64,000 nt of DNA from Sphingomonas lycopersici (GTDB lineage: Bacteria > Pseudomonadota > Alphaproteobacteria > Sphingomonadales > Sphingomonadaceae). The stretch covers positions 372,001 to 436,000 of the forward strand of contig NZ_JANFAU010000004.1 of NCBI RefSeq assembly GCF_026130605.1, in the 5' to 3' direction. Of the stretch, positions 55,265 through 63,973 are shown one piece after another. Position 1 is the stretch's first letter. Each line of letters begins with the position of its first letter. The position numbers were made by a program, and so were the translations under genes. The notes below the pieces were generated by a model. It did not search any database. It saw only the letters and a program-made list of their open reading frames with translations, and had not been told where the DNA came from.

Positions 55265-55960
55265 ATGACCAATGCCCCCCGCGTCCTGCTGGTCGAGGAT
55301 GATGCCGCGATCCGCCGTCTGCTCCACGCGGCGCTGACGCGGGCGGGCTATCGCGCCAGCCAGGTCGGCACCGCGCGCGAGGCAATGACGCTCGTCGATA
55401 TCGAGCGCCCGGATGCGGTGCTGCTCGATCTCGGCCTGCCCGACCGCGACGGGCTCGAGCTGGTCCAGCTGATCAAGGCGCGCGGCGATATGGTGGTGCT
55501 CGTCGTCTCGGCGCGGAGCGAGACCGAGGAGAAGGTCGCCGCGCTCGATCTGGGCGCGGACGATTATATCACCAAGCCGTTCGACACCGAGGAACTGCTC
55601 GCCCGCATCCGCACCGCCCTGCGCCACCGTCGCGGCGGAACGAGCGCCAGCGAGCAATTGGAGGCCGGGCCGGTGACGATCGATCTCGCGCGCCGCCGGG
55701 TGAAGCGCGCGGGCGAGGAGGTGCATCTGACCCCGAAGGAATTCGGCGTGCTCGCCGAACTGGCGCGGCACCCCGACCGGGTGATCAGCCATACGCAATT
55801 GCTGCGCAACGTATGGGGGCCGGCGCAGGAGGATCATGTCGAATATCTGCGCATCGTGATCCGCGCGCTGCGCCACAAGCTCGAGGCCGATCCCGCCCAG
55901 CCGCGGCTGATCGTCAACGAGCTGGGGATCGGGTACCGGCTGGCGAGCGAGGCGGGCTAG
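55265..55960 (+). CDS. kdpE: Response regulator KdpE
   Basis: Encodes 231 residues from ATG 55265 (AGGA five bases before it); ATG 55259 adds two residues. The receiver has acidic pair E11-D12-D13, phosphoacceptor Asp55 in LLDLGLPDRDG and a conserved Lys in ITKPFDTEEL. The C-terminal winged helix (LARRRVKRAGEEVHLTPKEFGVLAELARHPDRVISHTQLLRNVWG) binds DNA. It activates the kdp operon after phosphorylation by KdpD. Here it ends the plus-strand operon while kdpD lies on the other strand. Confidence 0.95.
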   Translation: MTNAPRVLLVEDDAAIRRLLHAALTRAGYRASQVGTAREAMTLVDIERPDAVLLDLGLPDRDGLELVQLIKARGDMVVLVVSARSETEEKVAALDLGADDYITKPFDTEELLARIRTALRHRRGGTSASEQLEAGPVTIDLARRRVKRAGEEVHLTPKEFGVLAELARHPDRVISHTQLLRNVWGPAQEDHVEYLRIVIRALRHKLEADPAQPRLIVNELGIGYRLASEAG

Positions 55961-55990
55961 GATCGCGTCGGGCCAGATCGGAACCACCTA

Positions 55991-56085
55991 ACCCCGTTCG
56001 GGCTGAGCTTGTCGAAGCCCTGTACTTTTCTTCCACGGAAAGAAGTGCAGCCCTTCGACAAGCTCAGGGCGAACGGGGGGTAACG
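55991..56085. repeat. Long dispersed palindrome with GAGCTTGTCGAAG arms (possible terminator)
   Basis: Left arm begins ACCCCGTTCGGGCTGAGCTT and continues TGTCGAAG; the right arm is almost its reverse complement (CCTTCGACAAGCTCAGGG, GAACGGGG). Each arm is about 42 bases, separated by almost no loop. This GAGCTTGTCGAAG word is a widespread dispersed repeat in alphaproteobacterial and sphingomonad genomes as I know them. It lies between convergent kdpE and the M20 peptidase, so it may also end both transcripts. Confidence 0.8.
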
Positions 56086-56097
56086 GCAAATAATACG

Positions 56098-57621
56098 CTA
56101 GATTTTCATCGTCATGATCGCCGCCACGGTCTCGATCGAATTCCACAGATTCTGGATGCGGACATTCTCGTCCTCGGCGTGCTGGTTGTTGTCGTAATTG
56201 GCCGACCCGACCGACAGCAATGGCACCGGGAAATTCTGCTCGATCATGAACAGGGGCAGGCTGCCCCCCGAGGTCGGCAGCGCGATCGCGGGCTGGTCTT
56301 CCAGCGCGCTCAACGCCGCGACCGTCGCGCGTCCGAGCGGCGCGTCCATCGGGGTGCGCACCGCGTTATAGCCCCCCACCCGCCGGGTTACGCGGACGAT
56401 CGCGGGATAGCGCGCGCGTTCCTCGTCGGTCGGCTCGGCCTCGGTGACATGGAAGCCTTGCGCCTTGATATGCGCGATCACCTTGTCGATCTGCTTCGCT
56501 TCGTCCGCACCCTTGGCGAGCCGCATGTCGAGCGAGGCGGTGGCGGTGGCCGGGATCACGTTGCGCGCATTGGCGCCGACATCGGCGCTCATCAGTCCGT
56601 CGACATTGAGCGAGGTGCGCATCAGCGCATCGAGCAGCCCGTCGCCGCCCTCGGACGCGGCGATGCCGAGCTCCTTCCTGATCGCGGCATCGGAATCGGG
56701 CGCGGCGGCGATCGCGGCGCGTTCGGCCGCGCCGACCGGGGCGTCGTCGTCGTAGAAGCCCTTGACCAGCACGCGCCCCTTGTCGTCCTTCATCGACGCC
56801 AGCAGCCGCGACAGCATCATCGCCGGATTGGGCGACCAATTGCCGTAATGCCCGCTATGCAGCGGGCGCCGTGCGCCATAAGCGGTGATATCGATCCCGG
56901 TCACTCCGCGCACCCCGAACACAACCTGGCGCCGCCCGGACTGGTGGACCGGCCCGTCGAAGATGATCCAGCCGTCGGAGGCGAGCAGCGGTTTGTTGCG
57001 CGCCAAGATCTCGCCGAGGTGCGGCGATCCCGCCTCTTCCTCGCCCTCGAACACGATCTTGACGTTCATCGCGGGAACCCGCTTTTCCGCCTTGAGCGCG
57101 TCAATCGCGGTGAGCACCGCGATCACCCCCAATTTGTCGTCGGAGGTCGAGCGGGCATAGAGCCGCCATTCGGGATCGATCTTCTGATCGGCGCGCGGGA
57201 TCGGCAGGACGGTGCCGCCGGCCTCGATCGCGCGGGTACGCAGCGTCGGCTGCCACGGCGGCGAGGCGGTCCATTTCGCGGGGACGGTCGGCTGGCCGTC
57301 ATAATGCGCGTAGAGCACGATCGTCTTCTTCGCCCCGGGAACCTTCCATTCGCCGTAAACGATCGGCGGGGTCGTGGAATCGGCGCCTTCCAGCAGCCGC
57401 GGCGAAAGCCCGCGCTTCTCCATCATCGCCATCAGCGCCTGGGCGTTGCGCCGGATATTGGGGGTGTCCGTCGCGACATTGGGGATCGCCAGCAGATCGA
57501 CGAATTCGCCGAGGATCTTATGCTCGTTGGCGATACGGTAATCGCGCACCCCGGCAGAGACGGGCATCGCAACGGCCGACGCGAGCAACGCGCCCAGAGC
57601 CACAAACCGCATCATCGTCAT
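56098..57621 (-). CDS. M20-family metallopeptidase, exported
   Basis: Encodes 507 residues with signal peptide MTMMRFVALGALLASAVAMPVSAG. M20 zinc motifs: VLYAHYDGQPTVPAKW (His-x-Asp), STSDDKLGVIAVLTAIDAL (bridging Asp), VFEGEEEAGSPHLGEIL (catalytic Glu and the next Glu), and a His near VFGVRGVTGIDITAYGARRPLHSGHYG. The dimerisation lid domain lies between. It should cut dipeptides or acyl amino acids in the periplasm. It converges on kdpE across the dispersed palindrome. Confidence 0.9.
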   Translation of the reverse strand: MTMMRFVALGALLASAVAMPVSAGVRDYRIANEHKILGEFVDLLAIPNVATDTPNIRRNAQALMAMMEKRGLSPRLLEGADSTTPPIVYGEWKVPGAKKTIVLYAHYDGQPTVPAKWTASPPWQPTLRTRAIEAGGTVLPIPRADQKIDPEWRLYARSTSDDKLGVIAVLTAIDALKAEKRVPAMNVKIVFEGEEEAGSPHLGEILARNKPLLASDGWIIFDGPVHQSGRRQVVFGVRGVTGIDITAYGARRPLHSGHYGNWSPNPAMMLSRLLASMKDDKGRVLVKGFYDDDAPVGAAERAAIAAAPDSDAAIRKELGIAASEGGDGLLDALMRTSLNVDGLMSADVGANARNVIPATATASLDMRLAKGADEAKQIDKVIAHIKAQGFHVTEAEPTDEERARYPAIVRVTRRVGGYNAVRTPMDAPLGRATVAALSALEDQPAIALPTSGGSLPLFMIEQNFPVPLLSVGSANYDNNQHAEDENVRIQNLWNSIETVAAIMTMKI

Positions 57622-57674
57622 TCCCCCCGTTCGTCAGGGGCGGATTCCTAAACGGAAATGTCGCGGATCGGCAA

Positions 57675-57837
57675 CTAGTGGTGAGAACACAACGGATGAG
57701 TCCCGGAATCCTTTCCCGTCACCCCGGCCCTGAGCCGGGATCCATCGTGCCTCAGGCTCCACGGCAAGAACCTCTTGCTCCGCGCCTGCCTCCCGATGGC
57801 CCCCGGCTCAGGGCCGGGGTGACGGGCGGGCACTGGA
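57675..57837. repeat. CTAGTGG-ended interspersed element, copy C (one end lost)
   Basis: The left end matches the right end of copy B over CTAGTGGTGAGAACACAACG and on through GGATGAGTCCCGGAATCC. The core is a variant palindrome with CCCTGAGCCGGG and CCCGGCTCAGGG. No matching right end is seen, so it is truncated. It fills most of the 259 bp gap (57622-57880) before the small membrane gene. Confidence 0.75.
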
Positions 57838-57880
57838 AAGCACCTTATCCAAAAATTGCTGGGTCCGTCCTGCCCGAGCA

Positions 57881-58201
57881 TCAGTCCGCGTTCGATCGCG
57901 GATGCGAATAGGATGGCGGGTCGCTCGCGGGGAAGCTTTCGTCGGAGCCCTGATCGACCTCGTCCCAGGTTTCCCCGCTCTCGTCGCGGATATTCTCCGG
58001 CCCGGCGTCGCGCGTCTGGTCGAAGCTCTCCATCGGGCCGTGCGAGGGCGATAGCGCGACCGGGGTCGCGTTCGCGCGTTGCGCGCGCCGCCGCAGCAAC
58101 CCGTGCGTGACCACCGCCAGCCCCGCGCCCACCGCCGAACAGGCCGCCGCCGCGAGAATGTTGCGCCATTCGGGCGCACGCTGGTGGATCGTTGCGTTCA
58201 T
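57881..58201 (-). CDS. Small single-pass membrane protein, unknown function
   Basis: Encodes 106 residues from ATG 58199-58201 (GGGAGCC upstream). One helix (NILAAAACSAVGAGLAVVTHGLL) is followed by basic LRRRAQRAN, then a soluble acid-rich tail (ETWDEVDQGSDESFPASDPPSYSHP). The SDESFPASDPPS end is a short motif shared by many small alphaproteobacterial proteins. No function known. It is followed on the same strand by repeat C and preceded by the mlaA stop at 58290 in a 88 bp gap. Confidence 0.65.
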   Translation of the reverse strand: MNATIHQRAPEWRNILAAAACSAVGAGLAVVTHGLLRRRAQRANATPVALSPSHGPMESFDQTRDAGPENIRDESGETWDEVDQGSDESFPASDPPSYSHPRSNAD

Positions 58202-58289
58202 CGGTCGGCTCCCGTGTCTTTCCGCTGTTGTGCGCAACGTCAACGACGGGGAGCCGCTTGGGTTCATTCGCCCGCCGGCGACGATCGGA

Positions 58290-59357
58290 TCAAGGGTGCG
58301 GACGATCCGCCGGGACGTGCGGCGGATCGGCGGGCGGCGGGGTTGGCGACGGTTCGACGACGCCGTGCTCGGGGGAGCGCTCCTTCACCGTGATCGGCAG
58401 CGTCGGCGCCTCGGACATCGGGCTCGAATTCTTCCGCCCCTTGCCCTTCAGCTCGTCGATCTCGTTCTGCCGCCGCTGGAGGTAGAAATCGCGCGACCGG
58501 GCATAGGGATCGGGCTGGCCGTCGTGGAGCTGGTGGAGGGTATCGTCGAACTCCGCGCGATGGTCGAGCGTGCCCAACACCGCCAGCGGTATAGTGAATT
58601 GCGGCCGGGTGATGCGCCGGCCGTAGATGAACGGGAACAGCAGCCGGTCGATCGCCCCGCCGAACAGATCGCGCGGGGTGGTCGGCCCGACGATCGGCAG
58701 GAACAGGAACGGACCCGATTTTACCCCGTAAAACCCCAAAGTATTGGCGAAGCCGTTGCTGCGCCGCCGCCATTTGAACGGCTTGCGCTTGGCCATGTCG
58801 AACACCCCCGCGACGCCGACCGTGGTGTTGACCACGAACCGCCCCGCCGTCTCCAGCGCGCGCCCGATCTTGAGCTGGAGCAGGAAGTTCAGGAAAACCA
58901 CCGGCTCGCGCATATTGTAGATGAAATTGTGCACGCCATCGCGCACCGGCTTGGGCACGACATCCTTATAGGCCAGCGCGATCGGCGCGAGCAGCGCCTT
59001 GTCGAATTCCTGCGTCACCTCGAACGTCTTGAGGTTGACCTTGGCGAGCGGATCGGGCGCCTCCCAGCTCGCGCGCCCGGTGACGACGACATCGTGCGTC
59101 GGCGGCGCCCCCTCATGCTGGGGACGATGCTCGGCCGGCGCGGCGGCGAAGGCCAGCGGGCGCGCGATCCCGGGGGCGAGGATATCGACCCGCGGCGCCG
59201 GCAAGGCATGATCGGCGATCGCGATATCGACCGAGCAATAGACGCCGCTCACGACGATGTCGGAACATTTGCCCTGCGCCGTGGCGGTCGCGCCGGTGCA
59301 TGCCAGAATCCCCGCCGCAGCAAGCAGCATCGCCTTATGGGGTCCGCGCGCGGACAT
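58290..59357 (-). CDS. mlaA: MlaA-family outer-membrane lipid-asymmetry lipoprotein
   Basis: Encodes 355 residues from ATG 59355-59357, with AGGGGAA before it. A lipoprotein-like signal ends ILAC (residue about 21; lipobox not perfect). A long N-terminal extension (to about residue 95) precedes the MlaA domain: DPLAKVNLKTFEVTQEFDKALLAPIALAYKDVVPKPVRDGVHNFIYNMREPVVFLNFLLQ, then FANTLGFYGVKSGPFLFLPIVGPTTPRDLFGG. It extracts misplaced phospholipid from the outer leaflet. The C-terminal tail is Pro/Glu-rich. The other Mla genes are not in the window. Confidence 0.9.
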   Translation of the reverse strand: MSARGPHKAMLLAAAGILACTGATATAQGKCSDIVVSGVYCSVDIAIADHALPAPRVDILAPGIARPLAFAAAPAEHRPQHEGAPPTHDVVVTGRASWEAPDPLAKVNLKTFEVTQEFDKALLAPIALAYKDVVPKPVRDGVHNFIYNMREPVVFLNFLLQLKIGRALETAGRFVVNTTVGVAGVFDMAKRKPFKWRRRSNGFANTLGFYGVKSGPFLFLPIVGPTTPRDLFGGAIDRLLFPFIYGRRITRPQFTIPLAVLGTLDHRAEFDDTLHQLHDGQPDPYARSRDFYLQRRQNEIDELKGKGRKNSSPMSEAPTLPITVKERSPEHGVVEPSPTPPPADPPHVPADRPHP

Positions 59358-59561
59358 GGACTTCCCCTTTCCCGGTCGCAGCAGCGGCGTGCCGCTACCG
59401 CGATTGATCTTCATGCGGAAGGACAAGGTGCGCGTCTATCCCAAAACCAGCGGCGCCCCTGTAACTCATCGTAACATCAAGTATTTCATCGCAGCGGCGA
59501 CAACAGCGCGGCCGAACTGTCCTTTCGTGGATTGGCCTCGGGCGATATAGCGGCGCGCATC

Positions 59562-60371
59562 ATGTCGAGGACAGTTTCCCCCGATCGGGCCGATTTTTCG
59601 CGGCCGCGCTTTCTGCCGGGGGTGGAACTGGTTTCAGTCAGCTATCGCGACCGTGCGTTTCCGGTTCATGCGCACGACGGCTATGTCGTCGGCACCGTCA
59701 TCGGCGGCGCCGAGCAACTCGACGTGGCGGGCGCCAGCCATCTGGTCGGCACCGGCGACGTGCTGCGGCTCCATCCCGGCGAACCTCATGCCAATCGCAG
59801 CCTCGGGGCGGAGGCGCTGCGCTATCTCGTCCTCTATCTCTCGCCCGACAGCGTCGCGCCCTATCTGTCGGGCAAGGCCAGGTTGACCTTCCGCGGCGCG
59901 GTCAGCGGCGATCGTCAACTCGCCGCCACGGTGGCGAGCGTTCACGCCGCGCTTCGCGCGACCCCGGAGGAAAAACTGGCGCAGGAAAGCGCGATGATGC
60001 TGCTGGTCCGCGTGCTGGCGGCAAGCGACGCCGGCGCAGGCGAGCCCGCTGCCGGCAGCGAGCGCGCGGTGGTCGCCAGAGTGCAGGATTGGATCGAGGC
60101 GCATCTGGCGGACAATTTCGGGCTGGCCGAGCTGGCCACAGTCGCCGGGCTGAGCGTGTTTCGCCTCGCGCATCTCTTCAAGCAAAGCACCGGGGTGAGC
60201 CCGATCGCCTGGCGCAACCAGCGGCGGATCGCGGCGGCGCGGCGCTTGCTGCTCGCGGGCCAGCCGATCGCCGATATCGCGCTGCAACTGGGGTTCGCCG
60301 ACCAGAGCCACCTCACCCGCCAGTTTCAGCGCATCGTCGGGGTGTCGCCGCAGCGCTATCGCCAGCAATAA
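59562..60371 (+). CDS. AraC-family regulator with cupin sensor domain
   Basis: Encodes 269 residues from ATG 59562. The N-terminal cupin (YRDRAFPVHAHDGYVVGTVIGGAEQLDVAG, GDVLRLHPGEPHANRSLG) precedes two HTH motifs (LAELATVAGLSVFRLAHLFKQSTGVSPIAWRNQRR and IADIALQLGFADQSHLTRQFQRIVGVSPQRYR). It is divergent from mlaA by 205 bp and is 54 bp before the alpha/beta hydrolase, which it may control. Ligand unknown. Confidence 0.9.
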   Translation: MSRTVSPDRADFSRPRFLPGVELVSVSYRDRAFPVHAHDGYVVGTVIGGAEQLDVAGASHLVGTGDVLRLHPGEPHANRSLGAEALRYLVLYLSPDSVAPYLSGKARLTFRGAVSGDRQLAATVASVHAALRATPEEKLAQESAMMLLVRVLAASDAGAGEPAAGSERAVVARVQDWIEAHLADNFGLAELATVAGLSVFRLAHLFKQSTGVSPIAWRNQRRIAAARRLLLAGQPIADIALQLGFADQSHLTRQFQRIVGVSPQRYRQQ

Positions 60372-60425
60372 TGTTCAATCCGGCCCGCGCGGCGCCGTCT
60401 ATGGCGGGCGCGGAAGGGACCGAGC

Positions 60426-61727
60426 GTGCTGAATTTATCCGATAACAAAAAGAAGATGCTGGCGATCGTCGCGGCGGCGCTCGCCGGCGTGGCGCTGCCG
60501 GGCGTCGCATCTGCCGCCTGCACCCCGGGCGCTTACGGCACCGGGCCGGACGACTTCGTCGTCCTCGGCACCCCGGCGACCGCGCCGGCGACCGGGCAGC
60601 GCTATCTGTTCCGCAGCGGGCTGCGCGGCAGCACCGGCGATGCGGGCGCGCCGGTTACCTGCGCTGACGACATCGCGGTCTATCGCGCGCCCGACGGACA
60701 GGTGAAGCGCTGGCCGCGGCTCGCGACGCGCGAGACCAAGACCAGCTTCGACAGCGATGCGACCCGGCTGACCGGCGAGCTGATCGAGCCCGCCGGGCCG
60801 GCCGATCCCAAACGCCCTTTGGTCGTGCTGGTCCACGGGTCGGAACGGACGATGGCCGCCGCCGCGATCTACGGGCATATGCTCGCCGCGCAGGGGATTT
60901 CGGTCTTCGCCTATAACAAGCGCGGCACGGGCACCTCCGAGGGCGAATATACCCAGAATTTCGAGCTGCTTGCCGACGACGCCGCGGCCGCGCTGCGCGA
61001 GGCGCGACGCATGGCGGCGGGGCGTTTCGGCCGCGCGGGCTATTTCGGGGGGAGCCAGGGCGGCTGGGTCGCGCCGCTCGCCGCGACGCGCTCGCCGGCC
61101 GATTTCGTCGCGGTCGGTTTCGGGCTCGTCGTCTCGCCGATCGAGGAAGATCGCGAGCAATTGCTCGATGAGGCGCGTGAGAAGCATCTCGATGCCGTGG
61201 CGATCGCGCAGGTCGAACGGCTTTCGCGCGCCACCGCGCAACTCGTGCGCAGCCATTTCGCGACTGGGTACGAAGCGCTTGCGCAGGTCCGGCGCGAGAT
61301 CGGCAATGCGCCCTGGGCGAAGACGATCGCGGGCGAATATAGCGGCGACATGCTGCGGATGACCGACGCCGATCTGCGCCGCATCGGGCGGGCGCGCTTC
61401 GACAATCTCGAACTGATCTGGGATTACGACGCCGAAGCCGCATTGCGGAAGCTCAAGGTGCCGCTGCTCTGGGTGCTCGCCGGCGAGGATCGCGAGGCGC
61501 CGATCGCCGCGACGCAGGCGATCCTGTCGAAGCTCCACGCCGCGGGCCAGCCGATCGACGCTTATCTTTTCCCGGACACCGACCATGGCATCGTCGAATT
61601 CCGCACCAATGCCGACGGCAGCCGCACCGCGACACGGATCACCGACGGCTATCTGAAGCTGCTCGCCGACTGGATCAAAGGCGATGTCCGCGGCAGCTAC
61701 GGCCGCGTGGAGAAGCTTTATCGGTAA
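60426..61727 (+). CDS. Exported alpha/beta hydrolase
   Basis: Encodes 433 residues from GTG 60426, with GGAAGGGA about 7 bases before it; ATG 60456 is an alternative. Signal peptide MLNLSDNKKKMLAIVAAALAGVALPGVASA. VVLVHGSERTMAAAAIYG is the oxyanion region; VFAYNKRGTGTSEGEYTQ follows; the nucleophile elbow is YFGGSQGGWVAPL with Ser; the acid and His are in LAGEDREAPI and PDTDHGIVEF. It is like the peptidase S9/DUF-type hydrolases found with AraC regulators. Substrate open. Confidence 0.87.
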   Translation: MLNLSDNKKKMLAIVAAALAGVALPGVASAACTPGAYGTGPDDFVVLGTPATAPATGQRYLFRSGLRGSTGDAGAPVTCADDIAVYRAPDGQVKRWPRLATRETKTSFDSDATRLTGELIEPAGPADPKRPLVVLVHGSERTMAAAAIYGHMLAAQGISVFAYNKRGTGTSEGEYTQNFELLADDAAAALREARRMAAGRFGRAGYFGGSQGGWVAPLAATRSPADFVAVGFGLVVSPIEEDREQLLDEAREKHLDAVAIAQVERLSRATAQLVRSHFATGYEALAQVRREIGNAPWAKTIAGEYSGDMLRMTDADLRRIGRARFDNLELIWDYDAEAALRKLKVPLLWVLAGEDREAPIAATQAILSKLHAAGQPIDAYLFPDTDHGIVEFRTNADGSRTATRITDGYLKLLADWIKGDVRGSYGRVEKLYR

Positions 61728-61802
61728 CCGGAAGCATCGCGCGCGAAAAAATATGAACCGTTCGGTTATTTCGAGTATGATGCCTTCACCCTCCGATCGC
61801 CC

Positions 61803-62567
61803 CTACCCGTCGAACCGCCCCGCGCGGCCGGCGCCGCCGGCGAAGCGCGACGCGCCGGCCAGCCCCTCGGCGTTGAGCGGCCCTTCGCCGCGCACCGCCT
61901 CGGCGCGCAACGCCTCGACCAGATCGCTGTCCCATTGCTTGTACGACGACATGCGATCGGCGCGCATGCACATCTGCGGGAAGGAGGCGATCATCTCGGC
62001 AAGCCGCAGCGCCTCGTCGAGCGCCCCGCCCTCGGGCGCCGCGCGGTTGGCGAGCCCGATCGCCAGCGCTTCCTCGGCGGCGACGGGTCGCCCGGTCAGG
62101 ATCATGTCGAGCGCCCGTCCCTGCCCCACGATCCGCGGCAGCCGGACGGTCCCGCCGTCGATCAGCGGGACGCCCCAGCGGCGACAGAATACCCCGAACA
62201 CCGCATTGGCCGCGGCGACGCGCAGATCGCACCACAGGGCCAGTTCAAGCCCGCCCGCGACAGCATAACCCTCCACCGCGGCGATCACCGGCTTGCACAA
62301 CAGCATCCGCGTCGGCCCCATCGGGCCGGGGCCGTGCGCCTCGTACGGCGGCGGAGAGGTGCTGACGCTGTGGAGGTCATAGCCGGCGCAGAAGGTGCCG
62401 CCCGCCCCAGTCAGTATCGCGACGCGCGCGTCGTGATCGGCATCGAATGCCGCAAAGGCACTGCGCAGCAGATCGGCGGTCTCGGTATCGACCGCATTGC
62501 GCCGCTCGGCGCGGTTGATCGTCACGATCGTCGTCTGGCCGCGATGTTCGACGAGAACCTTGCTCAT
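61803..62567 (-). CDS. Enoyl-CoA hydratase/isomerase (crotonase) family protein
   Basis: Encodes 254 residues. The crotonase oxyanion loops are visible: TINRAERRNAVDTETADLL, GTFCAGYDLHS and IAAVEGYAVAGGLELALWCDLRVAA. One catalytic Glu is in GGLELALW. IDGGTVRLPRIVGQGRALDMILTGRPVAAEEALAIGLANR is the usual C-terminal core. It hydrates or isomerises CoA esters in fatty-acid or aromatic breakdown; partner CoA genes are not near. GGAGAGGAAGG precedes the ATG. Confidence 0.9.
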   Translation of the reverse strand: MSKVLVEHRGQTTIVTINRAERRNAVDTETADLLRSAFAAFDADHDARVAILTGAGGTFCAGYDLHSVSTSPPPYEAHGPGPMGPTRMLLCKPVIAAVEGYAVAGGLELALWCDLRVAAANAVFGVFCRRWGVPLIDGGTVRLPRIVGQGRALDMILTGRPVAAEEALAIGLANRAAPEGGALDEALRLAEMIASFPQMCMRADRMSSYKQWDSDLVEALRAEAVRGEGPLNAEGLAGASRFAGGAGRAGRFDG

Positions 62568-62636
62568 CCGACCTTCCTCTCCTGCGCTGCCTCGAATTTA
62601 TCCCGAACGACGATCGGCCGAAAGCCCGCCCCTTGC

Positions 62637-63260
62637 TCAGGCCGGCCGCGCGGTGCCCCATTCGTTCCAGCCGGCGAACCGGGGCGTTCCGGGGAGGTAC
62701 ATCGTATCGAGCCGTTCAATCGCGAAACCCTGCGCGGCGATCGCCGACGCCACCGGGCGCGACAGATGGCAGCCGCCCGCGATCCGTTTCCACACCGGAT
62801 CGATCCGGCGCTGCCAGCGCGCGACCGTCGCATCGGGCGCCAGGCCGTGTTCGCAGAACAGCAAGGTCCCACCCGGCTTGAGCACGCGACGCGCCTCGCA
62901 CAGGGTCGCCGCGACATCGCCGACGGTACACAAAGTATAAGTGCAGACGATGCAATCGAACCGACCGGCATCGAACGGCAGCGCCTCGCCAACGCCGTCC
63001 TGCAGATCGAGCCTGAGACCCGGGGCGCGGGGCGCGACCGCCGCCGCCGCGCGCAATTCGGCGGACGGCTCGATCGCGGTCACGCCGGTCACCGCCGCGG
63101 GATCGTAAAATGCGAGGTTATGCCCGGCGCCGATACCAAGCTCGAGCACATCGCCGGCGGCCTTGGGAACGATCTTGGCGCGCTGCTTCATGATCGGCTT
63201 GGTGCCGCAGGCGCAGCCGATGAACCGTGGCAGGATGTGCTTCTGGTAAAAGCCGGCCAT
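62637..63260 (-). CDS. Class I SAM-dependent methyltransferase, METTL7-like
   Basis: Encodes 207 residues from ATG 63258-63260, behind GGGGGAGGGG. Motif I is VLELGIGAGHNLAFYDPAAV, the acid after strand 2 is in GVTAIEPSAELR, and motif III is LPFDAGRFDCIVCTYTLCTVGD. The end WKRIAGGCHLSRPVASAI is like the human METTL7 (thiol methyltransferase) pattern, so a small thiol or metalloid acceptor is possible. The CACGTK segment near residue 16 gives two Cys. It is 69 bp before the crotonase, same strand. Confidence 0.85.
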   Translation of the reverse strand: MAGFYQKHILPRFIGCACGTKPIMKQRAKIVPKAAGDVLELGIGAGHNLAFYDPAAVTGVTAIEPSAELRAAAAVAPRAPGLRLDLQDGVGEALPFDAGRFDCIVCTYTLCTVGDVAATLCEARRVLKPGGTLLFCEHGLAPDATVARWQRRIDPVWKRIAGGCHLSRPVASAIAAQGFAIERLDTMYLPGTPRFAGWNEWGTARPA

Positions 63261-63329
63261 ATCCCCTCCCCCTTTGTCGCCCGATAAAGTGTCGGCAACG
63301 CGCGGGGCGGTCAATGCGGATGCGGCGCG

Positions 63330-63728
63330 TCAGCCGGGCAATTGCGCGGCTTCCCCTTGCCGTTCGAGCAAGTCGATCGCCTGGCGATCGAACGAGACGA
63401 AGGTTTCACCGCCCAGCCATTTTCCCGAATAGGCGATAACGCCGTCAGCGAAATCGCCCCCTGCCTCGAGCATCGTGAGCCCCGCCTCGACCGCCTGCCG
63501 CTCGATCGCGACATTGTCGACTTCGAGCAGCAGCCGGATCGCGGCCGCGATCTCGCCATGCCCGAATTTATACGCGCGGCTGAGAACCCAGCATGTTTCG
63601 CACAGCGCCGGCAGGGTGACGGCGATCAACGCCGCGTCGATCACCAGTTTCCGCGCAATCGGGCCTTGCACCGCGTCATCCTGGGTCACCGCTCTCACCA
63701 GAATGTTGGTGTCCACGGTGATCTTCAT
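63330..63728 (-). CDS. PIN-domain toxin (VapC-like)
   Basis: Encodes 132 residues. The PIN fold keeps its acids: VDTNILVRAV (Asp), LCETCWVL (Glu), GGDFADGVIAYSG (Asp) and FVSFDRQA (Asp). VapC toxins cut tRNA or rRNA. Its ATG overlaps the antitoxin stop by four bases (ATGA, 63725-63728). It is expected to be inactive while bound to the antitoxin next door. Confidence 0.88.
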   Translation of the reverse strand: MKITVDTNILVRAVTQDDAVQGPIARKLVIDAALIAVTLPALCETCWVLSRAYKFGHGEIAAAIRLLLEVDNVAIERQAVEAGLTMLEAGGDFADGVIAYSGKWLGGETFVSFDRQAIDLLERQGEAAQLPG

Positions 63729-63973
63729 TCGCCGGCCCAGCCTCGCGCAATGACTTCGTTCATCTCCTCAATGCTGATCGGCCGTTGGCCCTCGCGCTTC
63801 AGGAACCCGCAGAAATCGGCGATCTTTCCCTTCGGCTCACGCGCGGTCAGCTTGATGCCGCCGTTGGGCAGCTTGTCGATTTCCAGCCTGGTGCCGGGAT
63901 GCGCGCCGAGATGCCGCAGGATATCCTTGCGCAGCGTGATCTGTCCTTTCGAGGTGACCGTCAGCGTCGGCAT
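63725..63973 (-). CDS. AbrB/MazE-type antitoxin of the PIN toxin
   Basis: Encodes 82 residues from ATG 63971-63973, with AAGGGA nine bases upstream; ATG 63980-63982 has the same SD too close. The N-terminal swapped-hairpin fold is MPTLTVTSKGQITLRKDILRHLG, then LEIDKLPNGGIKL. The C-terminal arm (PISIEEMNEVIARGWAGE) is the toxin-binding part. It binds its own promoter region with the toxin, as in other vapBC pairs. Complete in the window, with 27 bases to the edge. Confidence 0.85.
   Translation of the reverse strand: MPTLTVTSKGQITLRKDILRHLGAHPGTRLEIDKLPNGGIKLTAREPKGKIADFCGFLKREGQRPISIEEMNEVIARGWAGE

Noticed and set aside
53620..55272. 550-residue minus-strand frame opposite kdpB and kdpC
   Set aside because: Antisense to highly conserved Kdp genes.
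58107..59474. 455-residue plus-strand frame opposite mlaA
   Set aside because: The MlaA family signature on the minus strand is convincing; this is its shadow.
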